Part shown: positions 15,086 through 22,931 of the stretch, one piece after another
How the letters are laid out: every line of letters starts with the position of its first letter
How positions within the stretch are numbered: the first letter of the stretch is position 1
NCBI GenBank assembly: GCA_023399455.1
Contig: JAEWPN010000033.1
Span: forward strand, 1-26,748
Direction: 5' to 3'
DNA length: 26,748 nucleotides
DNA from: Bacillota bacterium
Lineage (GTDB): Bacteria; Bacillota; Clostridia; Lachnospirales; Lachnospiraceae
The notes under the pieces: generated by a model
What the model saw: only the letters and a program-made list of their open reading frames with translations
The model's database searches: none
What the model was told of the DNA's origin: nothing
Program-made: the position numbers and the translations under genes

Positions 15086-16039
15086 ATGGATAACAGTGTC
15101 TTTGATAAAGCGAGAAAATGGATTTGTTATAATGCCAGGCCGATAGACAGGGCAAGATTTCGGTATTTATTTGAAAATGGCAGCCGGGAAGCCGTATTGG
15201 CGGCCCTTATCGAATATCAAAATGATGATGGCGGATTCGGACATGCTTTGGAGGCGGATTCCTTTAACCCGTTTTCTTCACCGATACAAACCTGGGCGGC
15301 GACAGAAATACTGCATGAGATATGCCTTGAAGAGAATCATCCTATCACTCGGGGGATACTTAGGTACTTGGAAAGCGGCAAGGATTTTAATGGAAAATGC
15401 TGGCTTAATACAGTGCCATCAAATAATGATTATCCCCATGCGTCCTGGTGGATGTATGACAATCAATCCTATGATACGATTACCTATAATCCAACCGCTG
15501 CATTGGCAGGCTTTGCTCTGAGCTTTGCCGGTAAGGGTAGTAATATTTATAAAAAATGTTATGATATTGTTAAGGAAGCGATTGTTTATCTGAAAGAAGC
15601 GGATCAGTGCGATGAGATGCATATACTTGCCTGTTATGTGAGGATGACGCAGTATTGCCGTAAGGCGGGTCTTGCCGATGAACTGTCAATCGATGAAGTC
15701 GAGAAGATTTTACAGCAGAAGGTAAATAAAATTCTGACATGGAATAGGGACACATGGAGTGACTCTTATGTATGTAAGCCATCTCATTTCTTCATGGATA
15801 AGGAGTGTTTTCTGTATCATAGCTTCGGAGAGTTGGCGGATTATGAATGTAATTTCATAAAGAATAAGCAGAATACAGATGGAACATGGTCAATCAACTG
15901 GCAATGGGAAGAATATTTAGAGCAATGGCATATTGCAGAAAATTGGTGGAAAGCTCATCTGATCATAATGAACCTGAGGTTTTTACAGGGATTAAGCGAA
16001 GAAGCACGGGTAAAGGTTTCTGAGACAGGAAAAGAATAA
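15086..16039 (+). CDS. Alpha/alpha-toroid protein, prenyltransferase/squalene-cyclase-like repeats
   Basis: The 317-residue product has AAAGGAG (15066-15072) upstream. QW-like motifs occur near the N-terminus (EYQNDDGGFGHALEAD, about residues 43-58) and C-terminus (KNKQNTDGTWSINWQW, about 258-273), with helical pairs between them. This is the pattern of the terpene cyclase / protein prenyltransferase toroid superfamily. It lacks the DxDD catalytic motif of hopene cyclases, so enzyme activity is uncertain. No signal peptide is seen. It lies 127 nt after the helicase gene and 56 nt before the MFS gene. The superfamily is likely; the function is unknown. Confidence 0.75.
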   Translation: MDNSVFDKARKWICYNARPIDRARFRYLFENGSREAVLAALIEYQNDDGGFGHALEADSFNPFSSPIQTWAATEILHEICLEENHPITRGILRYLESGKDFNGKCWLNTVPSNNDYPHASWWMYDNQSYDTITYNPTAALAGFALSFAGKGSNIYKKCYDIVKEAIVYLKEADQCDEMHILACYVRMTQYCRKAGLADELSIDEVEKILQQKVNKILTWNRDTWSDSYVCKPSHFFMDKECFLYHSFGELADYECNFIKNKQNTDGTWSINWQWEEYLEQWHIAENWWKAHLIIMNLRFLQGLSEEARVKVSETGKE

Positions 16040-16095
16040 GTCTCCCCTGAATCAATAAACTGTATAATTATTGTAAAAATGAAAGGCGTTTATGG

Positions 16096-17469
16096 ATGAA
16101 AACAAAAACAAATTCTGCACATTTTTGGCTTTTTCTCTGGGGACTGGGGCTTGCCGGACAGCTATGCTGGAATATTGAAAACCAATGGTTTAATACCTTT
16201 GTATACGCCAAGATTGCCAAGGACTCTACTATAGTTACCCTAATGGTTGTTACCAGTGCTCTGGTTACTACCTTTAGCACCTTTCTATTTGGTACTTTGT
16301 CCGACCGTATCGGTTCACGGCGTAAATTTATAGCATTTGGCTACATTGCCTGGGGAATTTTTACGATTGTATTTGGTTTTACAGAATTTTTAAATACAGG
16401 CATCGTTGCTATGGGAGCGAAATCATCAATATGGATTGCCTTTTTAGTAATTTTAATCGATAATATCATGAGTTTTTTCGGCTCAATGGGTAACGACTCA
16501 GGCTTTAGCGCATGGAGCAATGATTTGACCACAAACCAAAACCGTGGGCAAGTAGGAGCTGTACTTGCCTTTTTACCTGTAATCGGTACTATTATTGGTA
16601 CAGTAGCAGGCGGTTTACTTATTGGCAGTGATGATAACTACAACCGTCTATTCTGGTGTATGGGCATTTTTGTAATTACTGCGGGTATTTTATCCTTGCT
16701 ATTTTTGAAAGACAGTCCGACTCTTTTACCGCACAGAAACGGCACCTTATGGCAGCAGTTTACTGCTGTCTTCCGTTCCAAAGGATTGTTCACACAAAAA
16801 GAACTTCTTCTGGTATGTGTTACTACAGCACTATTTTTCATTTCCTTTAACATTTATTTTGTACATATGGGCAACTGGATGATCTATCGTATGGGCTTTG
16901 GCGCGGACAGCATGGGACTTATTCAGGGCATCGGGCTTTTGCTGGCATCTTTATTAGTCATTCCATGTATTGGACTGATTAACCGTGATAAGACACCGAT
17001 TATCACATTTGCAGCAATTATCATTAACATGGCAGGCCTTTGGATTTTGGCATTGTTTATTCGTCCTGAAAATGTTGATACGCAAAAATTATTCAGCCCG
17101 CAAAATCTTCTTTTGTTTTTTGCAATTTTCCTGGCCGGTGCAGGCTACATACTTGTAGTGCAAAGTATGACAATGTGGGTAAAGCAGCTTTATCCTCAGG
17201 AAAGCCGTGGTCAATTTGAGGGAATACGCGTATTGTTTTTTACCTTGATTCCAATGATTATTGGTACGGTAATCGGAAATATTATTATTAAAAATGGAGC
17301 TGGAAGTATTGTCAATGAATATGGAATTACCGAAAACATTCCAACAGAAAGCATTTATCTATGGGCCGCGTTATTGCTGATCTTTCCCATGATACCTTTG
17401 CTGTTTGGAACAAAAGCTTATTATAAAAGAGTAAAGGAAGGCGCTTCGCAAGCGGAAGATAAATACTGA
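16096..17469 (+). CDS. Major facilitator superfamily transporter (sugar-type)
   Basis: The 457-residue product has about 12 hydrophobic segments and the MFS cytoplasmic loop motif GTLSDRIGSRRK between helices 2 and 3 (about residues 70-81). There is a conserved polar segment with NDLTTNQNRGQVG in the N-terminal half, and a second-half equivalent near YPQESRGQFEG. The helix 1 sequence and these loops resemble sugar-cation symporter-like MFS proteins, but the substrate cannot be read from sequence. Arginine is coded CGT in 9 of 13 cases, against 1 of 13 in the gene before it, so it was probably acquired separately. A strong terminator follows. AAAGG (16082-16086) is a modest ribosome binding site. 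Confidence 0.88.
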   Translation: MKTKTNSAHFWLFLWGLGLAGQLCWNIENQWFNTFVYAKIAKDSTIVTLMVVTSALVTTFSTFLFGTLSDRIGSRRKFIAFGYIAWGIFTIVFGFTEFLNTGIVAMGAKSSIWIAFLVILIDNIMSFFGSMGNDSGFSAWSNDLTTNQNRGQVGAVLAFLPVIGTIIGTVAGGLLIGSDDNYNRLFWCMGIFVITAGILSLLFLKDSPTLLPHRNGTLWQQFTAVFRSKGLFTQKELLLVCVTTALFFISFNIYFVHMGNWMIYRMGFGADSMGLIQGIGLLLASLLVIPCIGLINRDKTPIITFAAIIINMAGLWILALFIRPENVDTQKLFSPQNLLLFFAIFLAGAGYILVVQSMTMWVKQLYPQESRGQFEGIRVLFFTLIPMIIGTVIGNIIIKNGAGSIVNEYGITENIPTESIYLWAALLLIFPMIPLLFGTKAYYKRVKEGASQAEDKY

Positions 17470-17503
17470 CATTCATCCTGCCTTTTCTTTTCCGTCTACG
17501 CTG

Positions 17504-17545
17504 AAAAGGCGACGCATCGGGAATATCCATGCGCCGCCTTTTCTA
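17504..17545 (+). terminator. Terminator after the MFS gene
   Basis: AAAAGGCG (17504-17511) pairs with CGCCTTTT (17535-17542), and CGCAT (17513-17517) pairs with ATGCG (17529-17533), with one internal mismatch. Confidence 0.85.
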
Positions 17546-17890
17546 TAGGGGTATGATGAAACAACATTTATTGTGTTGTACCGCCATTGTAGTAATTTTG
17601 GAGTCAAATATGAGTTAGCCTGATAATATAATATTTAGGTAAATGGATTTGGAAACTTGTTCGCACTGAAATCCTACACAATATTACATTTTTTATGAAA
17701 TATAAAGAAAGGCTTCTGGCACCAAAACATGGAAAAGACTATACAAAGTTATAGCTTATCCATAAAAATGATGATATAATAAAGCCATACAGCCTATTGT
17801 GAAAAGCGCTTTGCTGAGCAAACTGGATATGTTTTTAAGACATATGAATGATGATAGATATATGAATATTTTTAAAATTATGGAAAGAAG
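17546..17890. other. Gene-free AT-rich stretch
   Basis: No convincing gene is seen. A TATAAT box at 17775-17780 with a poor -35 could start the SDR transcript. A 60-odd-codon frame (from about 17781, with MNDDRYMNIFKIMERSK) runs into the SDR start, but it lacks a start signal and is probably not real. Confidence 0.4.
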
Positions 17891-17940
17891 TAAGGCGTCC
17901 GGTTTTGAGACTAGCGAAGGCTGGCGAACCGGAGGCCTTA
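17891..17940 (+). promoter_or_regulatory. Strong hairpin just ahead of the SDR ribosome binding site
   Basis: TAAGGC (17891-17896) pairs with GCCTTA (17935-17940), and TCCGGTT (17898-17904) pairs with AACCGGA (17927-17933), with one G-G mismatch and a 22-nt loop. The stem ends 4 nt before the AAAGGAGG site (17945-17952). It lacks a full T-tract, so a translational or mRNA-stability role is as likely as attenuation. Confidence 0.65.
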
Positions 17941-17959
17941 TTATAAAGGAGGACAATAA

Positions 17960-18991
17960 ATGCGAGCATTATTTATAGGAGGGACCGGCACGATCAGTAC
18001 GGCTATCTCGAGGCAGTTACTGGAGGAAGGACATGAGCTGTATTTGATAAACAGAGGAAACCGGGGCGGTGTACTGCCGGAAGGGGTGCATTCCATCATT
18101 GCGGATATCGCGGATGAGGAAAGGGTAGAAGAACTGCTTGGAGATATGAAATTCGATGTGGTAGCAGATTTCATCGCGTTTGAAAAGAGGCAGCTGGAAA
18201 GAGACTATAGGCTGTTCAAAGGAAGATGCTCCCAGTTCATTTACATCAGCTCGGCATCGGCCTATCAGAAGCCCTTGTCTGATTACCGTATTACGGAGGG
18301 AACACCTCTTTCCAATCCGTATTGGGAGTATTCCAGAAATAAAATAGAAGGGGAAGAATACCTTATGAAGCTGTATAGGGAGGAAGGCTTTCCAATTACG
18401 ATCGTAAGGCCCAGCCATACATATGATGAACGTTCCGTTCCGGTTGGTGCGCATGGGAATAAGGGTAGCTATCAGGTCATCAAGAGGATGATGGAAGGAA
18501 AACCGGTCATCATTCACGGAGATGGAACCTCTCTTTGGACTATGACTCATAACAGCGATTTTGCCAGAGGATTTATAGGACTTATGAATAATATCCACGC
18601 TATCGGTGAAGCGGTGCAGATTACAAGCGATGAAAGTCTCACCTGGAATCAGGCATATGAAGCCGTTGCCAAGGCTTTGGGCGTGCCGCTTATTGCTATA
18701 CATGTGTCATCGGAATTTCTGGATGCAAGCAGCGATGTATATGATTTCAAGGGCGGACTTATCGGAGATAAAGCGAATACGGTGGTATTCGATAATCAGA
18801 AGCTGAAACGTCTGGTTCCGGGCTTCACCGCAAAGGTGAGATACGATCAGGGAATCAGGCAGACGGTAGACTATATTTTATCGCATCCGGAATACCAGAG
18901 GGAGGATCCTGAATTCGATGCGTGGTGTGATGCGGTGGTGGATGCAATCACGGAAGCGGCTGAGAAGGTGAAAAGTGTGCTGAAGAAATAG
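17960..18991 (+). CDS. SDR-family NAD(P)-dependent epimerase/dehydratase-like protein
   Basis: Extended short-chain dehydrogenase of 343 residues. The N-terminal Rossmann fold has FIGGTGTIS (cofactor loop GGTGTIS, about residues 7-13) and an acidic DIAD turn. The catalytic serine region is ISSASAY, and YSRNK (YxxxK) follows near residues 129-133. These are the features of nucleotide-sugar epimerases and dehydratases. It differs from classical GalE in the cofactor loop (GTIS rather than GYIG) and in its C-terminal half. It heads the galactose cluster, and no galE is seen within the window, so a sugar-nucleotide or sugar-oxidising role is plausible but unproven. AAAGGAGG at 17945-17952 gives strong translation. 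The AraC-type gene follows after 34 nt. Confidence 0.87.
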   Translation: MRALFIGGTGTISTAISRQLLEEGHELYLINRGNRGGVLPEGVHSIIADIADEERVEELLGDMKFDVVADFIAFEKRQLERDYRLFKGRCSQFIYISSASAYQKPLSDYRITEGTPLSNPYWEYSRNKIEGEEYLMKLYREEGFPITIVRPSHTYDERSVPVGAHGNKGSYQVIKRMMEGKPVIIHGDGTSLWTMTHNSDFARGFIGLMNNIHAIGEAVQITSDESLTWNQAYEAVAKALGVPLIAIHVSSEFLDASSDVYDFKGGLIGDKANTVVFDNQKLKRLVPGFTAKVRYDQGIRQTVDYILSHPEYQREDPEFDAWCDAVVDAITEAAEKVKSVLKK

Positions 18992-19025
18992 CGTAAAGCT
19001 GTAATGGCGTGAGGAGCTTGGAAAG

Positions 19026-19928
19026 ATGGAAAAGGCTTATAAGTTGGAATTTGCGGGGGAAAAGACGGGGAGCTTGTATGTGAATTGCTGCGGCTGTTCG
19101 AAGACGGAGCCGCTTCATAGCTTTGGACCGGCTCTAAAGCCCCATTATTTGATTCATTATGTTTTGAGCGGTAAGGGCAAGCTCTCTATCGGAGAAACGG
19201 TTTATCCGCTGGAGGCGGGATACGGCTTCTTGATTACTCCGGAGGAACTTGCTTTTTATCAGTCGGATGAAGAAAACCCATGGACCTATGTGTGGGTCGG
19301 TTTCAGTGGAACCAATGCAGAGGAATACGTGAAGTCCGTCGGTTTATCCGTGACTCATCCGGTGTTTAAATCGGAGCGTTCCGATGAATTGTATCAGATC
19401 GTAAGGGATATGATGGAGCATAACACCTTTGGGATAGCTAATGACCTTCGAAGAAATGGACAGCTGGGAATTTTTCTCTCCATCATAGCCGAGGGCGTGC
19501 CGGTTACAGAAAGAAATGAAAGTGACAGGGCAAATATTTATGTGCGAAAAGCCGTAGAATTCATTCAGGGAAATTATTGCAATCCCATAAAAGTGACGGA
19601 TGTGGCGGATTATGTATGTATCAATAGGAGTTATTTATATACGCTTTTTCAAAATTCGCTGGGAATGTCGCCGCAGCGGTTTCTGACAACTTTCCGCATC
19701 GCCAAAGCGACGGAGCTTTTGCAGCTCACGACTCTTTCTGTGGAGAGCGTTGCTCTTTCCTGCGGATATCAGGATCCTATTGTATTTACGAAAGCATTTA
19801 GACAGATGAAGGAAATGTCTCCATCCGCTTACCGGAAGGATATAGCGAAAGGGGAAACAAGAAGAAACAAAGAACACTTGGAACAGGTGGAAAAATTTAT
19901 CGATCAAATCAATCAGATTAGAAGTTAA
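19026..19928 (+). CDS. AraC-family transcriptional regulator
   Basis: The 300-residue product has an N-terminal AraC-type cupin sensor (about 1-150, including GLLITPEE-like and WVGFSG segments) and a C-terminal pair of helix-turn-helix motifs at about 170-275: DVADYVCINRSYLYTLFQ, then GMSPQRFLTTFRIAKATELL and VALSCGYQDPIVFTKAFRQM. The layout is typical of MsmR/RafR-like sugar activators. GAGGAG at 19011-19016 precedes the ATG. It lies between the SDR gene and galK, all on the same strand, so control of the galactose genes in response to a sugar is the natural inference. The inducer is unknown. Confidence 0.93.
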   Translation: MEKAYKLEFAGEKTGSLYVNCCGCSKTEPLHSFGPALKPHYLIHYVLSGKGKLSIGETVYPLEAGYGFLITPEELAFYQSDEENPWTYVWVGFSGTNAEEYVKSVGLSVTHPVFKSERSDELYQIVRDMMEHNTFGIANDLRRNGQLGIFLSIIAEGVPVTERNESDRANIYVRKAVEFIQGNYCNPIKVTDVADYVCINRSYLYTLFQNSLGMSPQRFLTTFRIAKATELLQLTTLSVESVALSCGYQDPIVFTKAFRQMKEMSPSAYRKDIAKGETRRNKEHLEQVEKFIDQINQIRS

Positions 19929-19940
19929 ATAATTAACATT

Positions 19941-19968
19941 TTGACTGGTAATTGCAACAAAGTATCAT
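19941..19968 (+). promoter_or_regulatory. Candidate galKT promoter
   Basis: TTGACT (19941-19946), a 16-nt spacer and TATCAT (19963-19968). A second -10-like TATAAT lies at 19990-19995 without a good -35. It falls in the 121-nt gap between the AraC-type gene and galK. Confidence 0.5.
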
Positions 19969-20049
19969 GGAATTTATACGTCGGTTTATTATAATTTTAA
20001 GTAGAGAGATAGCTACGAGAAACTATGATTTTAACAGAAAGAGACGGGT

Positions 20050-21231
20050 ATGAGTGAGACTATGAAAGAAATGATGCTGAAAAAGTTTGAGGAAGTGTTC
20101 GGAAACAGCGCTCAGGCTAAGGTTTACTTTGCGCCGGGACGCGTTAACATGATAGGAGAGCATACGGATTACAACGCAGGACATGTTTTTCCGTGTGCGC
20201 TTACTATGGGTACTTATGGCGCAGCGAGAAAAAGAGATGACAAGAAGCTCCGCTTCTATTCCATGAACTTTGAATCGCTGGGAATAATCGAATCCGGTAT
20301 GGAGGATTTGAAGCCGGAGAAGGAAGCCGGCTGGACCAATTATCCGAAGGGAGTTATGTGGGCCTTTGAAAAGAAGGGATATGAGATTCCCTGCGGAATG
20401 GACTTACTCTTAAATGGGAATATACCTAACGGCTCAGGATTATCATCTTCTGCATCGGTGGAAGTTCTTACGGGTTATATACTGAGAGAATTTTATGGCT
20501 TCGATGTGAGCAATCAGGATTTGGCGTTGATCGGACAGTATTCCGAGAACAACTTCAACGGGGTTAACTGCGGTATTATGGATCAGTTCGCAATTGCCAT
20601 GGGCAAAAAGGGACATGCCATTTTCCTGGATACGGCGGACCTTTCCTTCGAATACGCGCCTATTAAGCTGGAGAATGCAAAGATTGTGATCGCATGCAGC
20701 AATAAAAAACGAGGTCTGGGCGATTCTAAATATAATGAAAGAAGAAATGAATGCGAAACGGCACTTGCGGAGATTCAAGCTGCGGTGGGAATCGATGGCT
20801 TGGGAGATTTAACCGAAGAGCAGTTCGAGCTTTATAAACCTATGATTAAGGATGAGGTTCGCATAAGGCGTGCAAGGCATGCGGTGTATGAGAATCAGAG
20901 AACGATAAAAGCAGTAGAGGCCTTGAAGAACAACGATGTGGAACTGTTCGGCAAGCTTATGAACGAATCGCATATATCCCTTCGGGATGATTATGAAGTG
21001 ACCGGTATCGAGTTGGATACGCTGGCAGAAGAAGCTTGGAAAATAGACGGATGCATTGGTTCCCGAATGACAGGCGCCGGTTTCGGCGGCTGTACGGTGA
21101 GCATTGTTAAGACGGAGGCTATTGATACCTTCATAGAAAAGGTTGGCGCTGCATACAAAGAGAAAATCGGATATGCTGCTGATTTTTATGCGGTGGAAAT
21201 CGGAGACGGCCCTTCTGAGATTTGCAATTAA
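20050..21231 (+). CDS. galK: Galactokinase
   Basis: ATP-dependent phosphorylation of alpha-galactose to galactose 1-phosphate, the first committed step of the Leloir pathway, in the cytosol. The 393-residue length is normal. All three GHMP-kinase signatures are present: PGRVNMIGEHTDYNAGH with the galactokinase-specific signature (about residues 29-45), the ATP loop PNGSGLSSSASVEV (about 125-138) and MTGAGFGGCTVSIV (about 338-351). The catalytic aspartate is in CGIMDQFAIAMG. Translation starts at ATG 20050 after an AAAGAGACGGG site. galT follows after 15 nt, so the two are co-transcribed. Confidence 0.98.
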   Translation: MSETMKEMMLKKFEEVFGNSAQAKVYFAPGRVNMIGEHTDYNAGHVFPCALTMGTYGAARKRDDKKLRFYSMNFESLGIIESGMEDLKPEKEAGWTNYPKGVMWAFEKKGYEIPCGMDLLLNGNIPNGSGLSSSASVEVLTGYILREFYGFDVSNQDLALIGQYSENNFNGVNCGIMDQFAIAMGKKGHAIFLDTADLSFEYAPIKLENAKIVIACSNKKRGLGDSKYNERRNECETALAEIQAAVGIDGLGDLTEEQFELYKPMIKDEVRIRRARHAVYENQRTIKAVEALKNNDVELFGKLMNESHISLRDDYEVTGIELDTLAEEAWKIDGCIGSRMTGAGFGGCTVSIVKTEAIDTFIEKVGAAYKEKIGYAADFYAVEIGDGPSEICN

Positions 21232-21246
21232 GAAGGGGCGGATGAG

Positions 21247-22755
21247 ATGATACTGCAAGATATTAAGAAATTGGTTCTGTATGGCCTTCATACGGGACTG
21301 ATTGAAGAAGAAGACAAAATATATACCATCAATAAATTGATTGAGCTTTTTGGACTAGACAGCCCGGAGGAATACGGCAGCAGTGCAGAAGCAGCAGAAG
21401 AGGATTTAGAAAGTATACTTAAGGACATGACGGACTACGCCTATGAAACCGGCATTTTGTCTGAGGATGGCATCGTATACAGAGATCTGTTCGATACGAA
21501 GATTATGGGAATGCTCGTACCCCGTCCCAGCGAAGTGATTCGCAGATTCAAGGAATTATATGCGATAAGTCCCAAAAAGGCGACAGATTTTTATTACCAA
21601 TTCAGTCAGGATACGGATTATATCAGAAGATATCGTATTAAGAAGGATCAGAAATGGCTTGCATCCACAAAGTATGGGGATTTGGATATTACTATCAACC
21701 TCTCCAAGCCTGAGAAAGACCCTAAGGCTATAGCGGCAGCCGGAAATGCCAGACCCAGCGGTTATCCGAAGTGCCTGCTTTGCAGGGAGAACGAGGGCTA
21801 TGCAGGACACGTAAACCATCCGGCAAGGCAGAACCACAGAGTGATGCCTGTAGAGATCAATGGCTCTCGGTGGGGCCTGCAATATTCCCCTTACGTATAT
21901 TATAACGAGCATTGTATCGTATTCAACTCGGTCCATGAGCCGATGAAGATTGATCATGCCACTTTTTGCAAGCTCTTTGATTTTGTAAAGCAGTTCCCGC
22001 ACTATTTTGTAGGTTCCAATGCCGACCTGCCTATTGTAGGAGGCTCCATTTTAAGCCATGATCATTTTCAGGGAGGCCATTATGAATTCGCCATGGCGAA
22101 GGCTCCCGTAGAGAGAACTTTTCAAGTGCATGGCTTTGAAGATGTGGAAGCGGGCATAGTGAACTGGCCCATGTCCGTAATCCGTATATCTTCTAAGGAC
22201 AGCGAACGCCTTATCTCACTTGCGGACATAATACTGGATAAATGGCGCGGCTACACCGACGAGAAGGCTTTTATCTATGCGTATACCGAGGAAGAACCGC
22301 ATAATACTATTACCCCTATCGCAAGGAAGCGCGGGGATAAATTTGAGCTGGATCTGGTGCTGCGAAACAATATTACAACAAAAGAACATCCCCTGGGTGT
22401 ATATCACCCCCACGCCAAGCTCCATCATATTAAAAAAGAGAACATCGGCCTGATCGAAGTAATGGGACTTGCCGTCCTCCCGGCCAGACTAAAGGATGAA
22501 ATGGATGCCTTGGCAAAGGCCATTTTAGCAGAAGAAGATATTCATATAGATGAAGTGCTCGGAAAGCATGCGGATTGGGTAGAAGAATTTCTTCCGAAAT
22601 ATGAAGCTGCGAGCCGTGACACGAAAGAGAAATTAATGAAAATATTTCAAAAGGAAATCGGAGACATATTTATGCAGGTACTTGAGGACGCCGGAGTTTA
22701 TAAGAGAACGCCGGAAGGCCGGCTTGCATTTGACAGATTTATCAGTACATTATAG
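21247..22755 (+). CDS. galT: UDP-glucose--hexose-1-phosphate uridylyltransferase, type 2
   Basis: Transfers UMP between UDP-glucose and galactose 1-phosphate (Leloir pathway, second step). The 502-residue length and the N-terminus MILQDIKKLVLYGLHTGLI mark the Firmicute GalT type 2 family rather than the shorter E. coli type. The active-site HxHxQ motif appears as SHDHFQGG near residue 270. Cysteines in CLLCRENEGY (about 178-187) may bind metal. AAGGGGCG sits about 7 nt before the start. It is the last gene of the galactose cluster and is followed by a strong terminator. Confidence 0.97.
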   Translation: MILQDIKKLVLYGLHTGLIEEEDKIYTINKLIELFGLDSPEEYGSSAEAAEEDLESILKDMTDYAYETGILSEDGIVYRDLFDTKIMGMLVPRPSEVIRRFKELYAISPKKATDFYYQFSQDTDYIRRYRIKKDQKWLASTKYGDLDITINLSKPEKDPKAIAAAGNARPSGYPKCLLCRENEGYAGHVNHPARQNHRVMPVEINGSRWGLQYSPYVYYNEHCIVFNSVHEPMKIDHATFCKLFDFVKQFPHYFVGSNADLPIVGGSILSHDHFQGGHYEFAMAKAPVERTFQVHGFEDVEAGIVNWPMSVIRISSKDSERLISLADIILDKWRGYTDEKAFIYAYTEEEPHNTITPIARKRGDKFELDLVLRNNITTKEHPLGVYHPHAKLHHIKKENIGLIEVMGLAVLPARLKDEMDALAKAILAEEDIHIDEVLGKHADWVEEFLPKYEAASRDTKEKLMKIFQKEIGDIFMQVLEDAGVYKRTPEGRLAFDRFISTL

Positions 22756-22789
22756 AAAGTATCGATAAGCAGAAAATATCAACAAATAG

Positions 22790-22824
22790 AATGCGCCCTG
22801 AAATTGATTTTCGGGGCGCATTTT
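22790..22824 (+). terminator. Terminator after galT
   Basis: A 14-bp stem (22790-22803 with 22809-22822, one T-G wobble) with a 5-nt loop, followed by TTTT. Confidence 0.9.
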
Positions 22825-22870
22825 AAGTCTGTAAAATGACGTGGACTTAACCCTGAATGTATGGCATAAT
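22823..22870 (+). promoter_or_regulatory. Promoter with inverted repeat ahead of the radical SAM operon
   Basis: TGGACT (22842-22847), a 17-nt spacer and CATAAT (22865-22870). The inverted repeat TTAAGTC (22823-22829) / GACTTAA (22844-22850) overlaps the -35, so it may be an operator. Confidence 0.5.
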
Positions 22871-22931
22871 TTTCTTGTAGGAATGCAAAATATGTAGCGC
22901 ATTTCAATAAGGAAAGGACCCAGCTAAAAAC

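Noticed and set aside
17781..17995. Possible small protein gene overlapping the SDR start
   Set aside because: No start signal, and the frame runs through the hairpin and the SDR ribosome binding site.
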